A model generated the notes under the pieces. It saw nothing but the letters and a program-made list of their open reading frames with translations, did not search any database and was not told the origin of the DNA. This document shows positions 17,139-25,208 of a stretch of DNA of 64,000 nt, in pieces. How positions within the stretch are numbered: the first letter of the stretch is position 1; each line of letters begins with the position of its first letter. The position numbers were made by a program, and so were the translations under genes. The stretch is from Cellvibrio fontiphilus_A (GTDB lineage Bacteria > Pseudomonadota > Gammaproteobacteria > Pseudomonadales > Cellvibrionaceae), in assembly GCF_042646205.1 (NCBI RefSeq), contig NZ_JBHRTF010000002.1:372001-436000 (forward strand), given 5' to 3'.

Positions 17139-19253
17139 TTAATTCTTGGCGCGATTCACGCGAATCACAAAACTCAGGGTGCGTATGCGGCGCATGATAT
17201 TGGCGAGGTGAATACGGTTGTGCACGCCGATGCACAAATGGATAACGCTGTTGTGGGCGTCGCGCTCATGCACGTTGATGTGTTCAATGCTGGCGCCCTG
17301 TTCGGTAATGCGGGTGGCGAGGGTGGCGATAATGCCGCGCTCGCTTTCCACTTCAACGCGCACATCCACCAAAAACTCACCGCTGACATTAGCCGCCCAA
17401 TTCACCTGGCTGATTTTGTCGGGGTAGTTGCGGATTTCAGCAATATTGCGGCAGGTGTCCTGATGGATCACCAAGCCTTTGCCGGAACTGATATGGCCGA
17501 TGATCGGGTCGCCGGGAATGGGGCGACAGCAGCGCGCAAAGCTGATCATCATGCCTTCGGCGGAGTCGATGGTAATGGCTGAATTGAGGCTGCCGCTGCG
17601 CGGTTTTAATTCGGCATCCGGCTGCAATAATTTCACCAGCGGGTAGACCAGCTTGTTGCCGAGGCCAATCTCCTCAAAAAGTTTCTCCATACTTTCCAGC
17701 TGGGCGCCGGCGAGCAGTTTGTGTTGCAGCTCCTCGGGCAAATGCTCCAGATCCAACTGGATTTCACCCAAGGCGCGACTGAGCATGCGCTTGCCCAGGG
17801 TCACAGATTGGTGATGGCGCTGGTGTTTTAAGTAGTGGCGAATCGCTGAGCGCGCCTTGGCCGACACCGCAAAATTCAACCAACTGGGGTTGGGCTGGGC
17901 GCCCTGGGCGGTGATGATCGCCACTTTTTGGCCGGATTGCAGCGGCTGTGACAGTGGCGCCATACGGTCGTTGATGCGGCAGGCAACGCAGGTGTTACCA
18001 ATATCCGTGTGCACGGCGTAGGCAAAATCGACGGGGGTGGCGCCGGTGGGCAACTCCACAATCTTGCCCTTGGGCGTAAAGACATACACCTCGTCCGGGA
18101 AGAGGTCGATCTTTACGTTTTCAATAAATTCGAGGGAGTTACCCGCATTTTTTTGCATTTCCAACAGGCCTTGCACCCACTGGCGCGCGCGGCTGTGGCT
18201 GGCGTTGACCGGCTCATCGCTGTTGGACTTATAAAGGAAATGGGCGGCAATGCCACTATTGGCCATTTCATCCATTTCCTTGGTGCGGATTTGCACTTCA
18301 ATCGGCACGCCGTGCATGCCCACCAGCACCGTGTGCAGCGATTGGTAGCCGTTGGTTTTGGGGATGGCGATGTAATCCTTGAACTCGCCGGCAACCGGTT
18401 TATAGAGGTTGTGCACCACGCCCAACACGCGATAACAGGTGTCCACCGAATCCACAATAATGCGGAAGGCGTAGACATCCATAATCTCTTTGAAGAACTT
18501 TTTCTTCTGACGCATCTTTTCGTAGATGCTAAACAGGTGTTTTTCCCGCCCTATGACAATCGAGGTAATGTTCTCTTTGGCCAAGCGCTTTTCAAACGAG
18601 GTCTGGATTTGCTCCACCAGCTCTTTGCGGTTGCCGCGTGCGGTTTTGAGCGCAGCTTGCAGGCGCGTGGCGCGCAGCGGGTGCATACAGAAGAAGCTGC
18701 GATCTTCCAGCTCCAGACGCACTTCGTTCATGCCCAGGCGATGGGCAATGGGCGCATAGATCTCCAGGGTTTCTTTGGCGATACGGCGTTTTTTATCCGG
18801 CGGCATAGCGCCGAGGGTGCGCATGTTGTGCAAGCGGTCGGCGAGTTTGACCAGAATCACCCGCAGGTCATTGGCCATCGCCAACGCCATTTTCTGGAAG
18901 TTTTCGGCCTGCTTTTCGGCGTGGGATTCAAACTCGATTTGGGTCAGCTTGGAAACGCCATCGACCAAGTCCGCCACCGCATCGCCAAACTGGCCGGCAA
19001 TGGCTTTTTTGCTGATACCCGTGTCTTCAATCACATCGTGCAACATGGCGGCCATCAGGCTTTGATGATCCATGTGCATGGTCGCCAGAATATCGGCAAC
19101 CGCGAGGGGGTGGGTGATGTAGGCTTCGCCGCTGCGACGTTTTTGGCCGTCGTGGGCTTGTTCGGCGTAGAAGTAGGCGCGCTTCACCAAATTGATTTGG
19201 GAAGGTTCCAGATAAGACGATAGCCGGTGGCTTAAGGCCTCTATGGTTTGCAC
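17139..19253 (-). CDS. spoT: Bifunctional (p)ppGpp synthase/hydrolase SpoT
   Basis: A 704-residue RelA/SpoT-homologue. The HD hydrolase domain is intact (AAMLHDVIEDTGISK), so ppGpp breakdown is expected. The synthetase domain is present (DYIAIPKTNGYQSLHTVLVG). TGS (VYVFTPKGKIVELPTGATPVDFAYAVHT) and C-terminal ACT (about 630-704) domains follow. It controls the stringent response. It lies between rpoZ and ridA on the same strand. A 404-residue antisense open frame inside it is a codon-bias shadow. Confidence 0.96.
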   Translation of the reverse strand: MQTIEALSHRLSSYLEPSQINLVKRAYFYAEQAHDGQKRRSGEAYITHPLAVADILATMHMDHQSLMAAMLHDVIEDTGISKKAIAGQFGDAVADLVDGVSKLTQIEFESHAEKQAENFQKMALAMANDLRVILVKLADRLHNMRTLGAMPPDKKRRIAKETLEIYAPIAHRLGMNEVRLELEDRSFFCMHPLRATRLQAALKTARGNRKELVEQIQTSFEKRLAKENITSIVIGREKHLFSIYEKMRQKKKFFKEIMDVYAFRIIVDSVDTCYRVLGVVHNLYKPVAGEFKDYIAIPKTNGYQSLHTVLVGMHGVPIEVQIRTKEMDEMANSGIAAHFLYKSNSDEPVNASHSRARQWVQGLLEMQKNAGNSLEFIENVKIDLFPDEVYVFTPKGKIVELPTGATPVDFAYAVHTDIGNTCVACRINDRMAPLSQPLQSGQKVAIITAQGAQPNPSWLNFAVSAKARSAIRHYLKHQRHHQSVTLGKRMLSRALGEIQLDLEHLPEELQHKLLAGAQLESMEKLFEEIGLGNKLVYPLVKLLQPDAELKPRSGSLNSAITIDSAEGMMISFARCCRPIPGDPIIGHISSGKGLVIHQDTCRNIAEIRNYPDKISQVNWAANVSGEFLVDVRVEVESERGIIATLATRITEQGASIEHINVHERDAHNSVIHLCIGVHNRIHLANIMRRIRTLSFVIRVNRAKN

Positions 19254-19312
19254 GCCCTTCTCCAGACAGGATTGCCGCTCAGGGGTAGAGCGGCGACTGG
19301 CACAATCAATAC

Positions 19313-19564
19313 TTAGATGTCGTTCTCGTACACACGTTCTGGCTTAGGTTGTGGCAGTGTGTCTTTTTCCAACAGGATGCTGGCATCCACAAAACCTTCT
19401 TCGATCTCGCGCAGGGCGATCACGGTAGGCTTGTCGTTTTCTGGCGCAACGTGGGGCTCTTTGCCACCAATGGCCAATTGACGCGCGCGCTTGCTGCCAA
19501 CCATAACCAGTTCAAAACGGTTATCAACGTGATCCAAACAATCTTCAACGGTAATACGTGCCAT
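19313..19564 (-). CDS. rpoZ: RNA polymerase omega subunit
   Basis: An 83-residue omega subunit that helps RNA polymerase assembly and contributes to a ppGpp-binding site. The family start MARITVEDCLDHVDNRFELVMVGSKRARQL is unmistakable. It lies in the conserved gmk-rpoZ-spoT order, 59 bp before spoT and 117 bp after gmk. Confidence 0.97.
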   Translation of the reverse strand: MARITVEDCLDHVDNRFELVMVGSKRARQLAIGGKEPHVAPENDKPTVIALREIEEGFVDASILLEKDTLPQPKPERVYENDI

Positions 19565-19681
19565 AACTTTGTGTGCTCTATCAAAACGCTGGGTAAACGC
19601 AGCTGGGCTGCAGTCCGGTCGGCTATTATGCGTCAGCGGTGGTGACTATGCCAACCGCGGCTGGGCAAAATTACATCAATA

Positions 19682-20299
19682 CTAGGCCAATAGCTCCCTT
19701 AGCAACTGGCTATGGCGCTCGGTTTGGCGCGCCAGGCGTATGTGCTGACTGGTCACCAACGCCTGAAACTGCGCCAGCGCGAGCGTGAAATCGTCATTGA
19801 TAATTAAATAATCCGCCTCAGGGTAGTGCGACATTTCACTGATCGCCTCGCTCATGCGCGCCTCTATCACACTTTCATCATCTTGCCCGCGACCAGTTAA
19901 ACGTTGGCGTAAACAGGCGAGTGAGGGCGGGAGAATAAACAAGCTGACGGTATCCGGCAGCAACTTGCGCACCTGACGCGCGCCCTGCCAATCAATTTCC
20001 AGAATGACATCTATGCCTGCGTTAAGTGTATCCACCACCCATTTTTGGGAAGTGCCATAGAGGTTGCTAAATACCCGCGCATGCTCCAGAAACTCGCCGC
20101 GCTCCAGCATGGCTTCAAAGGTAGCGTGATCGACAAAGTGATAGTTCACACCATCCACCTCTCCCGGGCGCATAGGGCGTGTGGTGTGGGATACCGACAC
20201 ACAGACTTCCGGATTGGATTTCACCAGTGCGCTCACCAAACTGGTTTTGCCCGCACCCGAGGGCGCGGAAACGGTATAAAGCGTGCCGAGGTTGGCCAT
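19682..20299 (-). CDS. gmk: Guanylate kinase
   Basis: A 205-residue kinase converting GMP to GDP with ATP. The P-loop is SAPSGAGKTSLV. GMP-binding residues are in SHTTRPMRPGEVDGVNYHFV, and EIDWQGARQVR and the lid region follow. It is the first gene of the gmk-rpoZ-spoT-ridA cluster, divergent from a small HTH-like gene across 150 bp. Confidence 0.97.
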   Translation of the reverse strand: MANLGTLYTVSAPSGAGKTSLVSALVKSNPEVCVSVSHTTRPMRPGEVDGVNYHFVDHATFEAMLERGEFLEHARVFSNLYGTSQKWVVDTLNAGIDVILEIDWQGARQVRKLLPDTVSLFILPPSLACLRQRLTGRGQDDESVIEARMSEAISEMSHYPEADYLIINDDFTLALAQFQALVTSQHIRLARQTERHSQLLRELLA

Positions 20300-20449
20300 A
20301 AGAGAACCTGTTAACAGTAGGTAAATAGGAAGCTAAAACGATAGGGCAAATTATGGCACAGGCCGGCAGGAAAGCGCGCCGCGTGAACACTCCTAAGCCG
20401 CAACTGTGGCATAGTAAGCACTCCCGCCATTCATTTCCGCAGGCGCTCT

Positions 20450-20671
20450 ATGCTACGTCAATTACTGTCCATCACCCAAACTGCAGAACGCTTGCGGGTA
20501 CGCCCCGAGTACATTCATGCCCTGGTTGCCAAAAAACGCCTGGAATTTATTCACGGCGAGCAATTGGATGCCGCACAGGTAGAGCGACTTGCACTGCTCA
20601 TGGACAAATTGCGCAAAAATGGCATAGCTACATTAGTGGAGATTTGTGCGCAAGATCATCCAACCGGATAA
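20450..20671 (+). CDS. Small helix-turn-helix-like protein, uncharacterised
   Basis: A 73-residue protein of unknown function. Its first half (LLSITQTAERLRVRPEYIHALVAKKRLEF) has the spacing of a winged-helix/excisionase-like DNA-binding motif, followed by FIHGEQLDAAQVERLALLMDKLRK, as in excisionase-type HTH_17 proteins where a residue from the wing precedes a final helix. No integrase or phage genes are nearby. It opens the AT-rich segment containing the next two genes and is divergent from gmk. The DNA-binding role is inferred from pattern only. Confidence 0.6.
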   Translation: MLRQLLSITQTAERLRVRPEYIHALVAKKRLEFIHGEQLDAAQVERLALLMDKLRKNGIATLVEICAQDHPTG

Positions 20672-20745
20672 TTCTCATCGATATTACATTTCGATGACAC
20701 TAGAATACGTCTCTTGGATTTAGTGATCAGGAGAGGCCGACTGCA

Positions 20746-21270
20746 ATGCAGGAATCAAATGTTTCATCTAATCAAATAAATCGATTCACCCAAACTTTGG
20801 TCATTCTCTGCGCGCTCGCGCTCGCCTACCTTCTTGTGAAAAAAGACAAACCAGCGCCACAATTTCATCATGTCAATTTTGGTAACGAGGCCCAACTTGT
20901 GAGCGTTACGCCGCACACACCCAGGCTGGTTACAGGTCAAACTATCCGATTTTCAGTACAGTGGAAATTCTCGTCGCCACTGCCTGAATCACATCTCATT
21001 GCTTATCATGTTCGCAACCAACAGCATCAACTCACACCATTAGATACCCGCACCATTCAAGCATCTGGTTTGGCGTACAGCCATACGCCACCACAAGGAA
21101 TTATCTTTGAGGATCATTTGAGCATACCTACAACAGCAGATATGCCTGAAGGCATATATGAAGTGGTTACATTTATTTATCCCATCGGGGACTATCCACT
21201 CAATCCGACACTGGGCTCTGCAATTTACAATGCTCAAAGAGTATTGTTTAACGTGGAAATAACCAAATAA
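20746..21270 (+). CDS. Membrane-anchored protein of unknown function, partner of the LTA-synthase-like gene
   Basis: A 174-residue protein. Residues 14-31 form one transmembrane anchor (TLVILCALALAYLLV), followed by an exported domain of about 135 residues predicted to be mostly beta strands (repeated alternation such as QTIRFSVQWKFSSPL and GIYEVVTFIYPIGDY). No family was recognised. It ends 5 bp before the LTA-synthase-like gene, so the two are almost certainly co-expressed and may work together in the envelope. GAGG lies 9 bp before the ATG. Base composition is AT-rich relative to flanking genes. Confidence 0.7.
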   Translation: MQESNVSSNQINRFTQTLVILCALALAYLLVKKDKPAPQFHHVNFGNEAQLVSVTPHTPRLVTGQTIRFSVQWKFSSPLPESHLIAYHVRNQQHQLTPLDTRTIQASGLAYSHTPPQGIIFEDHLSIPTTADMPEGIYEVVTFIYPIGDYPLNPTLGSAIYNAQRVLFNVEITK

Positions 21271-21275
21271 TCAAT

Positions 21276-24002
21276 ATGGAAAATTCTGGAAAAAATTATC
21301 CAATAACACCTATTTTATCTATTTCCACAGTTGTGATTGCTGGGCTGATACTAAGTCAAATAGTAGCGCTTATTGCAAACACAAGTGAAGCTAATCAGTT
21401 TAGCTTTTATTGTATCGTTGCCGTTTTTTACCCTCTGGCATTTTGGTGTTTTGGAATACAGTTTCAGCCGACTATTTTCATATTCAACGCTTGTCACTCC
21501 CTCAAAAAGCTATCGATAAATAGCGTAATTTATTTGGGATTAACAATACTATTGTCAAAACATAGCTTTGCTTACAATTTCTCTGATTTAAAAACCTACA
21601 CAGGGCCATTATTTTTTTTATTTGCATATAACTACTGCATACTGGCAAGTATTATTGAAAAGCTAATACCTGCCTTTACGATCAAAATCTTATTCTATTT
21701 ATTTATTACACTGGCAGGACTTTACTGGCTACCTTATTTCTTAAAACCAATCCCTTTCCTATACCTGTTTTTTTTACTCGGTTTAAAAGGAATAAGGCCG
21801 ACATTCCTAACAAAAAATACACTGCATATTAGAAACGAAATACTGATAGCCTTGTTTTTTTTAGCGCTCATCATTAACTACTTTGGCTCATCAATAATAC
21901 TCATAGCAGGAGAAGGCAGCTGGTGGCGCTATTTGTTAGCTGTGATTGCTTCAACATTTATTTCTATCCTCCTCAAAACATCATTGGCAAACTTAATAGG
22001 CCATTGGTGGATGGATTGGGTTAGCTGGATCAGTGCATCAAAGCGGAAAGAAGAATTCAAAATCTTCTTAGACAAGAGCTCCCAACGACCAATCACCGGA
22101 AGAGTGTTGAAAGCCTCATTAGTTGTTATCTCTATTGCAGCTACATTTATTCTTTCAACTTTCATAAACTTAATCTTTTTTGAACTACCGCTACGCGATT
22201 GGAATGTTCAAACAACCACCATGTGGTATGAACAGTCCATTTCTTTTGCAAGCATTGGCATTTTTTTAATTGCGGCTATTTATTATTTATTGCGTATTTT
22301 TCTTAGCCGCAGCGCCAGCCTTGTAATATTATTTTTACCGATGTTATTGCTCGCGATAACAAACCAATTAAAAATTAATTTTTTAAATTCCCCTTTGCTG
22401 CCGAATGACTTTTATCTCATCAACCAAGCATTAGGGTCATTGGGATTTATTGTGGGGCAAGGCACTGCTCTTGGCATCCTCCTCTTATCGCTTTGCGCAG
22501 CGATAAGCATGCTAATTTTCTTCATTCGCCACTGGAGAAAGTTTGTAAATAAAAATAAAGGGGCCGCAGCCAGGGGAATGATTTCCGCTCTTCTACTCAT
22601 TATTTTCATATATAGCCCAGCGCAATTAGTCAGCAGTGAAAAAATGCCCAATATCTGGGAATTGTCAGATGCACTTCAACTATACCAATACACTGGTTTC
22701 TTTGGTGGATTCATATACAACCACAAAAACTTTAAAGTCACTAAACCCGGTGGTTTTGAACCCGGTTCGATAGCAAGACTTACAACGGAATTAGCGTTAG
22801 CTGATGATTTGAAGAAAGCGAAAAAAAGTGATGCCGCAAAACCTCATGTAATTGTTATACAGTCTGAAGCCTACTGGGATCCAGGACTGCTCAGCCCGGG
22901 TTTATACCCAGAAGGTTCGCCGGGCAAGCTGGAATCCATCTGCGAAGCTAAAATAAATAACACACACTTTTGTGCAACGGGTTATCTTTCCGTACCATCA
23001 TTTGGTGGCATTACTGCGAATGCGGAATATGAAGTGTTAACCGGGATTGCAATCAGTTTATTTCCTTCTGGCGCTGTTCCCTTCAATCACTTTATTCAAA
23101 AGAAACAACCCAGCATTACCTGGCGTTTTCGCCAGGCTGGATATAAAACGGTGGGATTACACCCCCACGAAGGATGGTTTTGGAATCGCAACAACGTCTA
23201 TCCTAGATTAGGATTCCAATATTTTTACGATATTGAATACTTTGCTGATGCGGATAAAAATGGACTGTATGTATCAGATGATGCTATCAATCAGGCGATT
23301 GTAAAAAATATTACAGAGGCAAGCGAACCAATTTTTTTATTCTCTGTTTCCATGGCCAATCATGCGCCGTTTAATGATGACCGTTATGAAAAACTCAGCC
23401 CGGTTAAGATTAACTGGGACGCTGTACCTAATTTGTCGCCTGAAGAGTATAAGACACTTGCTACATTCTCTATTGGCGTAAGGGAGAGCAGGCGTGCCTT
23501 ACAGGAATTGATTGCCAATTACAGCTCACCAAAATCGCCCCCGGTAATTATTCTTTTTTATGGTGATCATCTACCAATTCTTGGGGGAGATTTCCGAATT
23601 TATGAAGAGACAGGGTACAAACCTTCAGGTGAATCAATCCACTACAGGGAAATGTTTTCCACTCCTTATTTAATTTGGAGCAATCAGGAATTACATACCA
23701 CTAATTGGCCACATTTCATTTCCGCACCTCTGCTAGGACAACAGCTAGCCAGCGCAGCTGGCTTGGGCAAGCCAATTTTGGAATCGCTATTAAATGAGCT
23801 TCAAACTGCACCTGGATTCAGGCACCCTCCTTATTCCATATTACAGCAGGGCAATCAGTTACCCGATCCTTCGGCTCGCCAGGAAAAGTTGCTTCAGCTT
23901 TACAGGCACCTTTTCTTCGATACTATTTTAGCTGATCAGCAGTACTTACATTATTTTGGTGTTGAAACGTTACACAGCCAACCGCAAAAGACATCAAATT
24001 AA
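21276..24002 (+). CDS. LTA synthase-type / OpgB-like phosphotransferase with extra membrane domain
   Basis: A 908-residue protein. About 15 hydrophobic segments lie in residues 1-450, then a sulfatase/alkaline-phosphatase-fold domain (about 520-830). Catalytic-site matches to the LtaS family: metal ligand Glu531 in HVIVIQSEAYWD, nucleophile Thr580 in FGGITANAEYEVLTG, His696 in SMANHAPF, and Asp764-His765 in FYGDHLPI. LtaS/OpgB enzymes transfer glycerol-phosphate or related head groups from phospholipid to glycans. The protein is far longer than the usual 600-700 residues because of an additional N-terminal membrane region. AT-rich codon use suggests recent acquisition. The acceptor substrate is unknown. 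Confidence 0.82.
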   Translation: MENSGKNYPITPILSISTVVIAGLILSQIVALIANTSEANQFSFYCIVAVFYPLAFWCFGIQFQPTIFIFNACHSLKKLSINSVIYLGLTILLSKHSFAYNFSDLKTYTGPLFFLFAYNYCILASIIEKLIPAFTIKILFYLFITLAGLYWLPYFLKPIPFLYLFFLLGLKGIRPTFLTKNTLHIRNEILIALFFLALIINYFGSSIILIAGEGSWWRYLLAVIASTFISILLKTSLANLIGHWWMDWVSWISASKRKEEFKIFLDKSSQRPITGRVLKASLVVISIAATFILSTFINLIFFELPLRDWNVQTTTMWYEQSISFASIGIFLIAAIYYLLRIFLSRSASLVILFLPMLLLAITNQLKINFLNSPLLPNDFYLINQALGSLGFIVGQGTALGILLLSLCAAISMLIFFIRHWRKFVNKNKGAAARGMISALLLIIFIYSPAQLVSSEKMPNIWELSDALQLYQYTGFFGGFIYNHKNFKVTKPGGFEPGSIARLTTELALADDLKKAKKSDAAKPHVIVIQSEAYWDPGLLSPGLYPEGSPGKLESICEAKINNTHFCATGYLSVPSFGGITANAEYEVLTGIAISLFPSGAVPFNHFIQKKQPSITWRFRQAGYKTVGLHPHEGWFWNRNNVYPRLGFQYFYDIEYFADADKNGLYVSDDAINQAIVKNITEASEPIFLFSVSMANHAPFNDDRYEKLSPVKINWDAVPNLSPEEYKTLATFSIGVRESRRALQELIANYSSPKSPPVIILFYGDHLPILGGDFRIYEETGYKPSGESIHYREMFSTPYLIWSNQELHTTNWPHFISAPLLGQQLASAAGLGKPILESLLNELQTAPGFRHPPYSILQQGNQLPDPSARQEKLLQLYRHLFFDTILADQQYLHYFGVETLHSQPQKTSN

Positions 24003-24009
24003 ATCTGAA

Positions 24010-25179
24010 TTATTTCTGCGCAGGTAATAGCTGCTCGCGCACCTCATAATAAGCCTGCTCGGAAATTTTTTGGTAATCACCAGCATCCTCCATAAAGGCT
24101 TTGTAGGATTCATAGACCTTTTTGAATTGCGGGTCTTTGGCGGCTTGCTCAACGTATACTTGCTGCGTGATTTTATAAAAATGCTGCAACACTTCATCCG
24201 GCAATTTACGGATTTGCACACCCTGTTTATCCACCAATTCTTTTAACGCGCGGCTATTGTTAGCGGTATAGCTGTCAAACATATCCTGACTCATGGCGCG
24301 CGCAGCGTAAGTCACAATCGCCTGTAAATCCGCAGGTAAACTTTCAAAAGCTGTTTTGTTGATAATCAACTCCATGGATGGCCCCGGCTCGTGCCAACCA
24401 GGGTAGTAGTAATATTTGGCAATTTGCTGGAAACCAAAGGCCAAATCATTTTCCGGCCCAACCCATTCGGCCGCATCGATCACGCCGGTTTGCAAGGAAG
24501 TGTAGAGTTCACCGCCCGGGATATTCACTGAAGTGCCGCCAGCTAAATTAAACACTTCACCGGCCAAACCGGGAATGCGCATTTTCAAGCCGCGTAAATC
24601 CGCGACGGAATTTATTTCGCGATTAAACCAGCCCGCCATTTGTACGCCGGTATTGCCGGCAGGAAAGGGAATTAAATTAAAGGGCGCATAGATTTCCCGC
24701 CATAATTCCAAACCGCCGCCGTGGTTGATCCAGCCATACAATTCCTGCGCATTCATACCAAAAGGTACAGAGGTAAAAAATTGTGCGGCTGGCACCTTAC
24801 CGCGCCAGAAATAACTGCCTGAATGGCCCATCTCGACACTGCCGGATGAGACCGCATCAAACACCCCCATTGCCGGCACTAACTCATTGGCGCCATAGAC
24901 ATGGATTTGCAAACGCCCACCTGACATTTCCTTGATGACTCGCGCTAAATTTTCAGCGCCCACCCCCAAACCGGGGGTATTTTTGGGCCAGGATGTCACC
25001 ATTTTCCAATGATAAGTTTGTGCGGAAACAACAGATGAATTCTGTTCACCGGCGACTGATGGCTCAACAGATTTTTTTGGTTTGGATTTTTCCAATACCA
25101 ATGCGGCAAATACAGCCACCAAAGCAGCCAGCAATATAACGACAACCAGCGGATACCAATTTATTGTTTTTGTGTTCAT
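24010..25179 (-). CDS. TRAP transporter substrate-binding protein, DctP family (TakP-like)
   Basis: A 389-residue binding protein with an N-terminal hydrophobic anchor (YPLVVVILLAALVAVFAALVL), a short Ser/Pro linker and a DctP domain from residue 55 (YHWKMVTSWPKNTPGLGVGA). Family hallmarks include LKMRIPGLAGEVF with the substrate-carboxylate arginine and the YTSLQTGVIDAAEWVGP stretch typical of 2-oxoacid-binding TakP-like proteins. It would deliver an organic acid, possibly a 2-keto acid, to a TRAP permease. No dctQ/dctM gene is nearby, so it is orphaned here. The stop is only 7 bp from that of the convergent LTA-synthase-like gene. Confidence 0.9.
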   Translation of the reverse strand: MNTKTINWYPLVVVILLAALVAVFAALVLEKSKPKKSVEPSVAGEQNSSVVSAQTYHWKMVTSWPKNTPGLGVGAENLARVIKEMSGGRLQIHVYGANELVPAMGVFDAVSSGSVEMGHSGSYFWRGKVPAAQFFTSVPFGMNAQELYGWINHGGGLELWREIYAPFNLIPFPAGNTGVQMAGWFNREINSVADLRGLKMRIPGLAGEVFNLAGGTSVNIPGGELYTSLQTGVIDAAEWVGPENDLAFGFQQIAKYYYYPGWHEPGPSMELIINKTAFESLPADLQAIVTYAARAMSQDMFDSYTANNSRALKELVDKQGVQIRKLPDEVLQHFYKITQQVYVEQAAKDPQFKKVYESYKAFMEDAGDYQKISEQAYYEVREQLLPAQK

Positions 25180-25208
25180 AAACTCTTCGCTTTGTTGAAT
25201 TAAAAAGA

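Noticed and set aside
18009..19223. 404-codon open frame on the plus strand
   Set aside because: Lies wholly antisense to spoT. Its composition (runs of His, Gln, Val, Gly) is what the reverse complement of a normal gene gives. No RBS and no family features.
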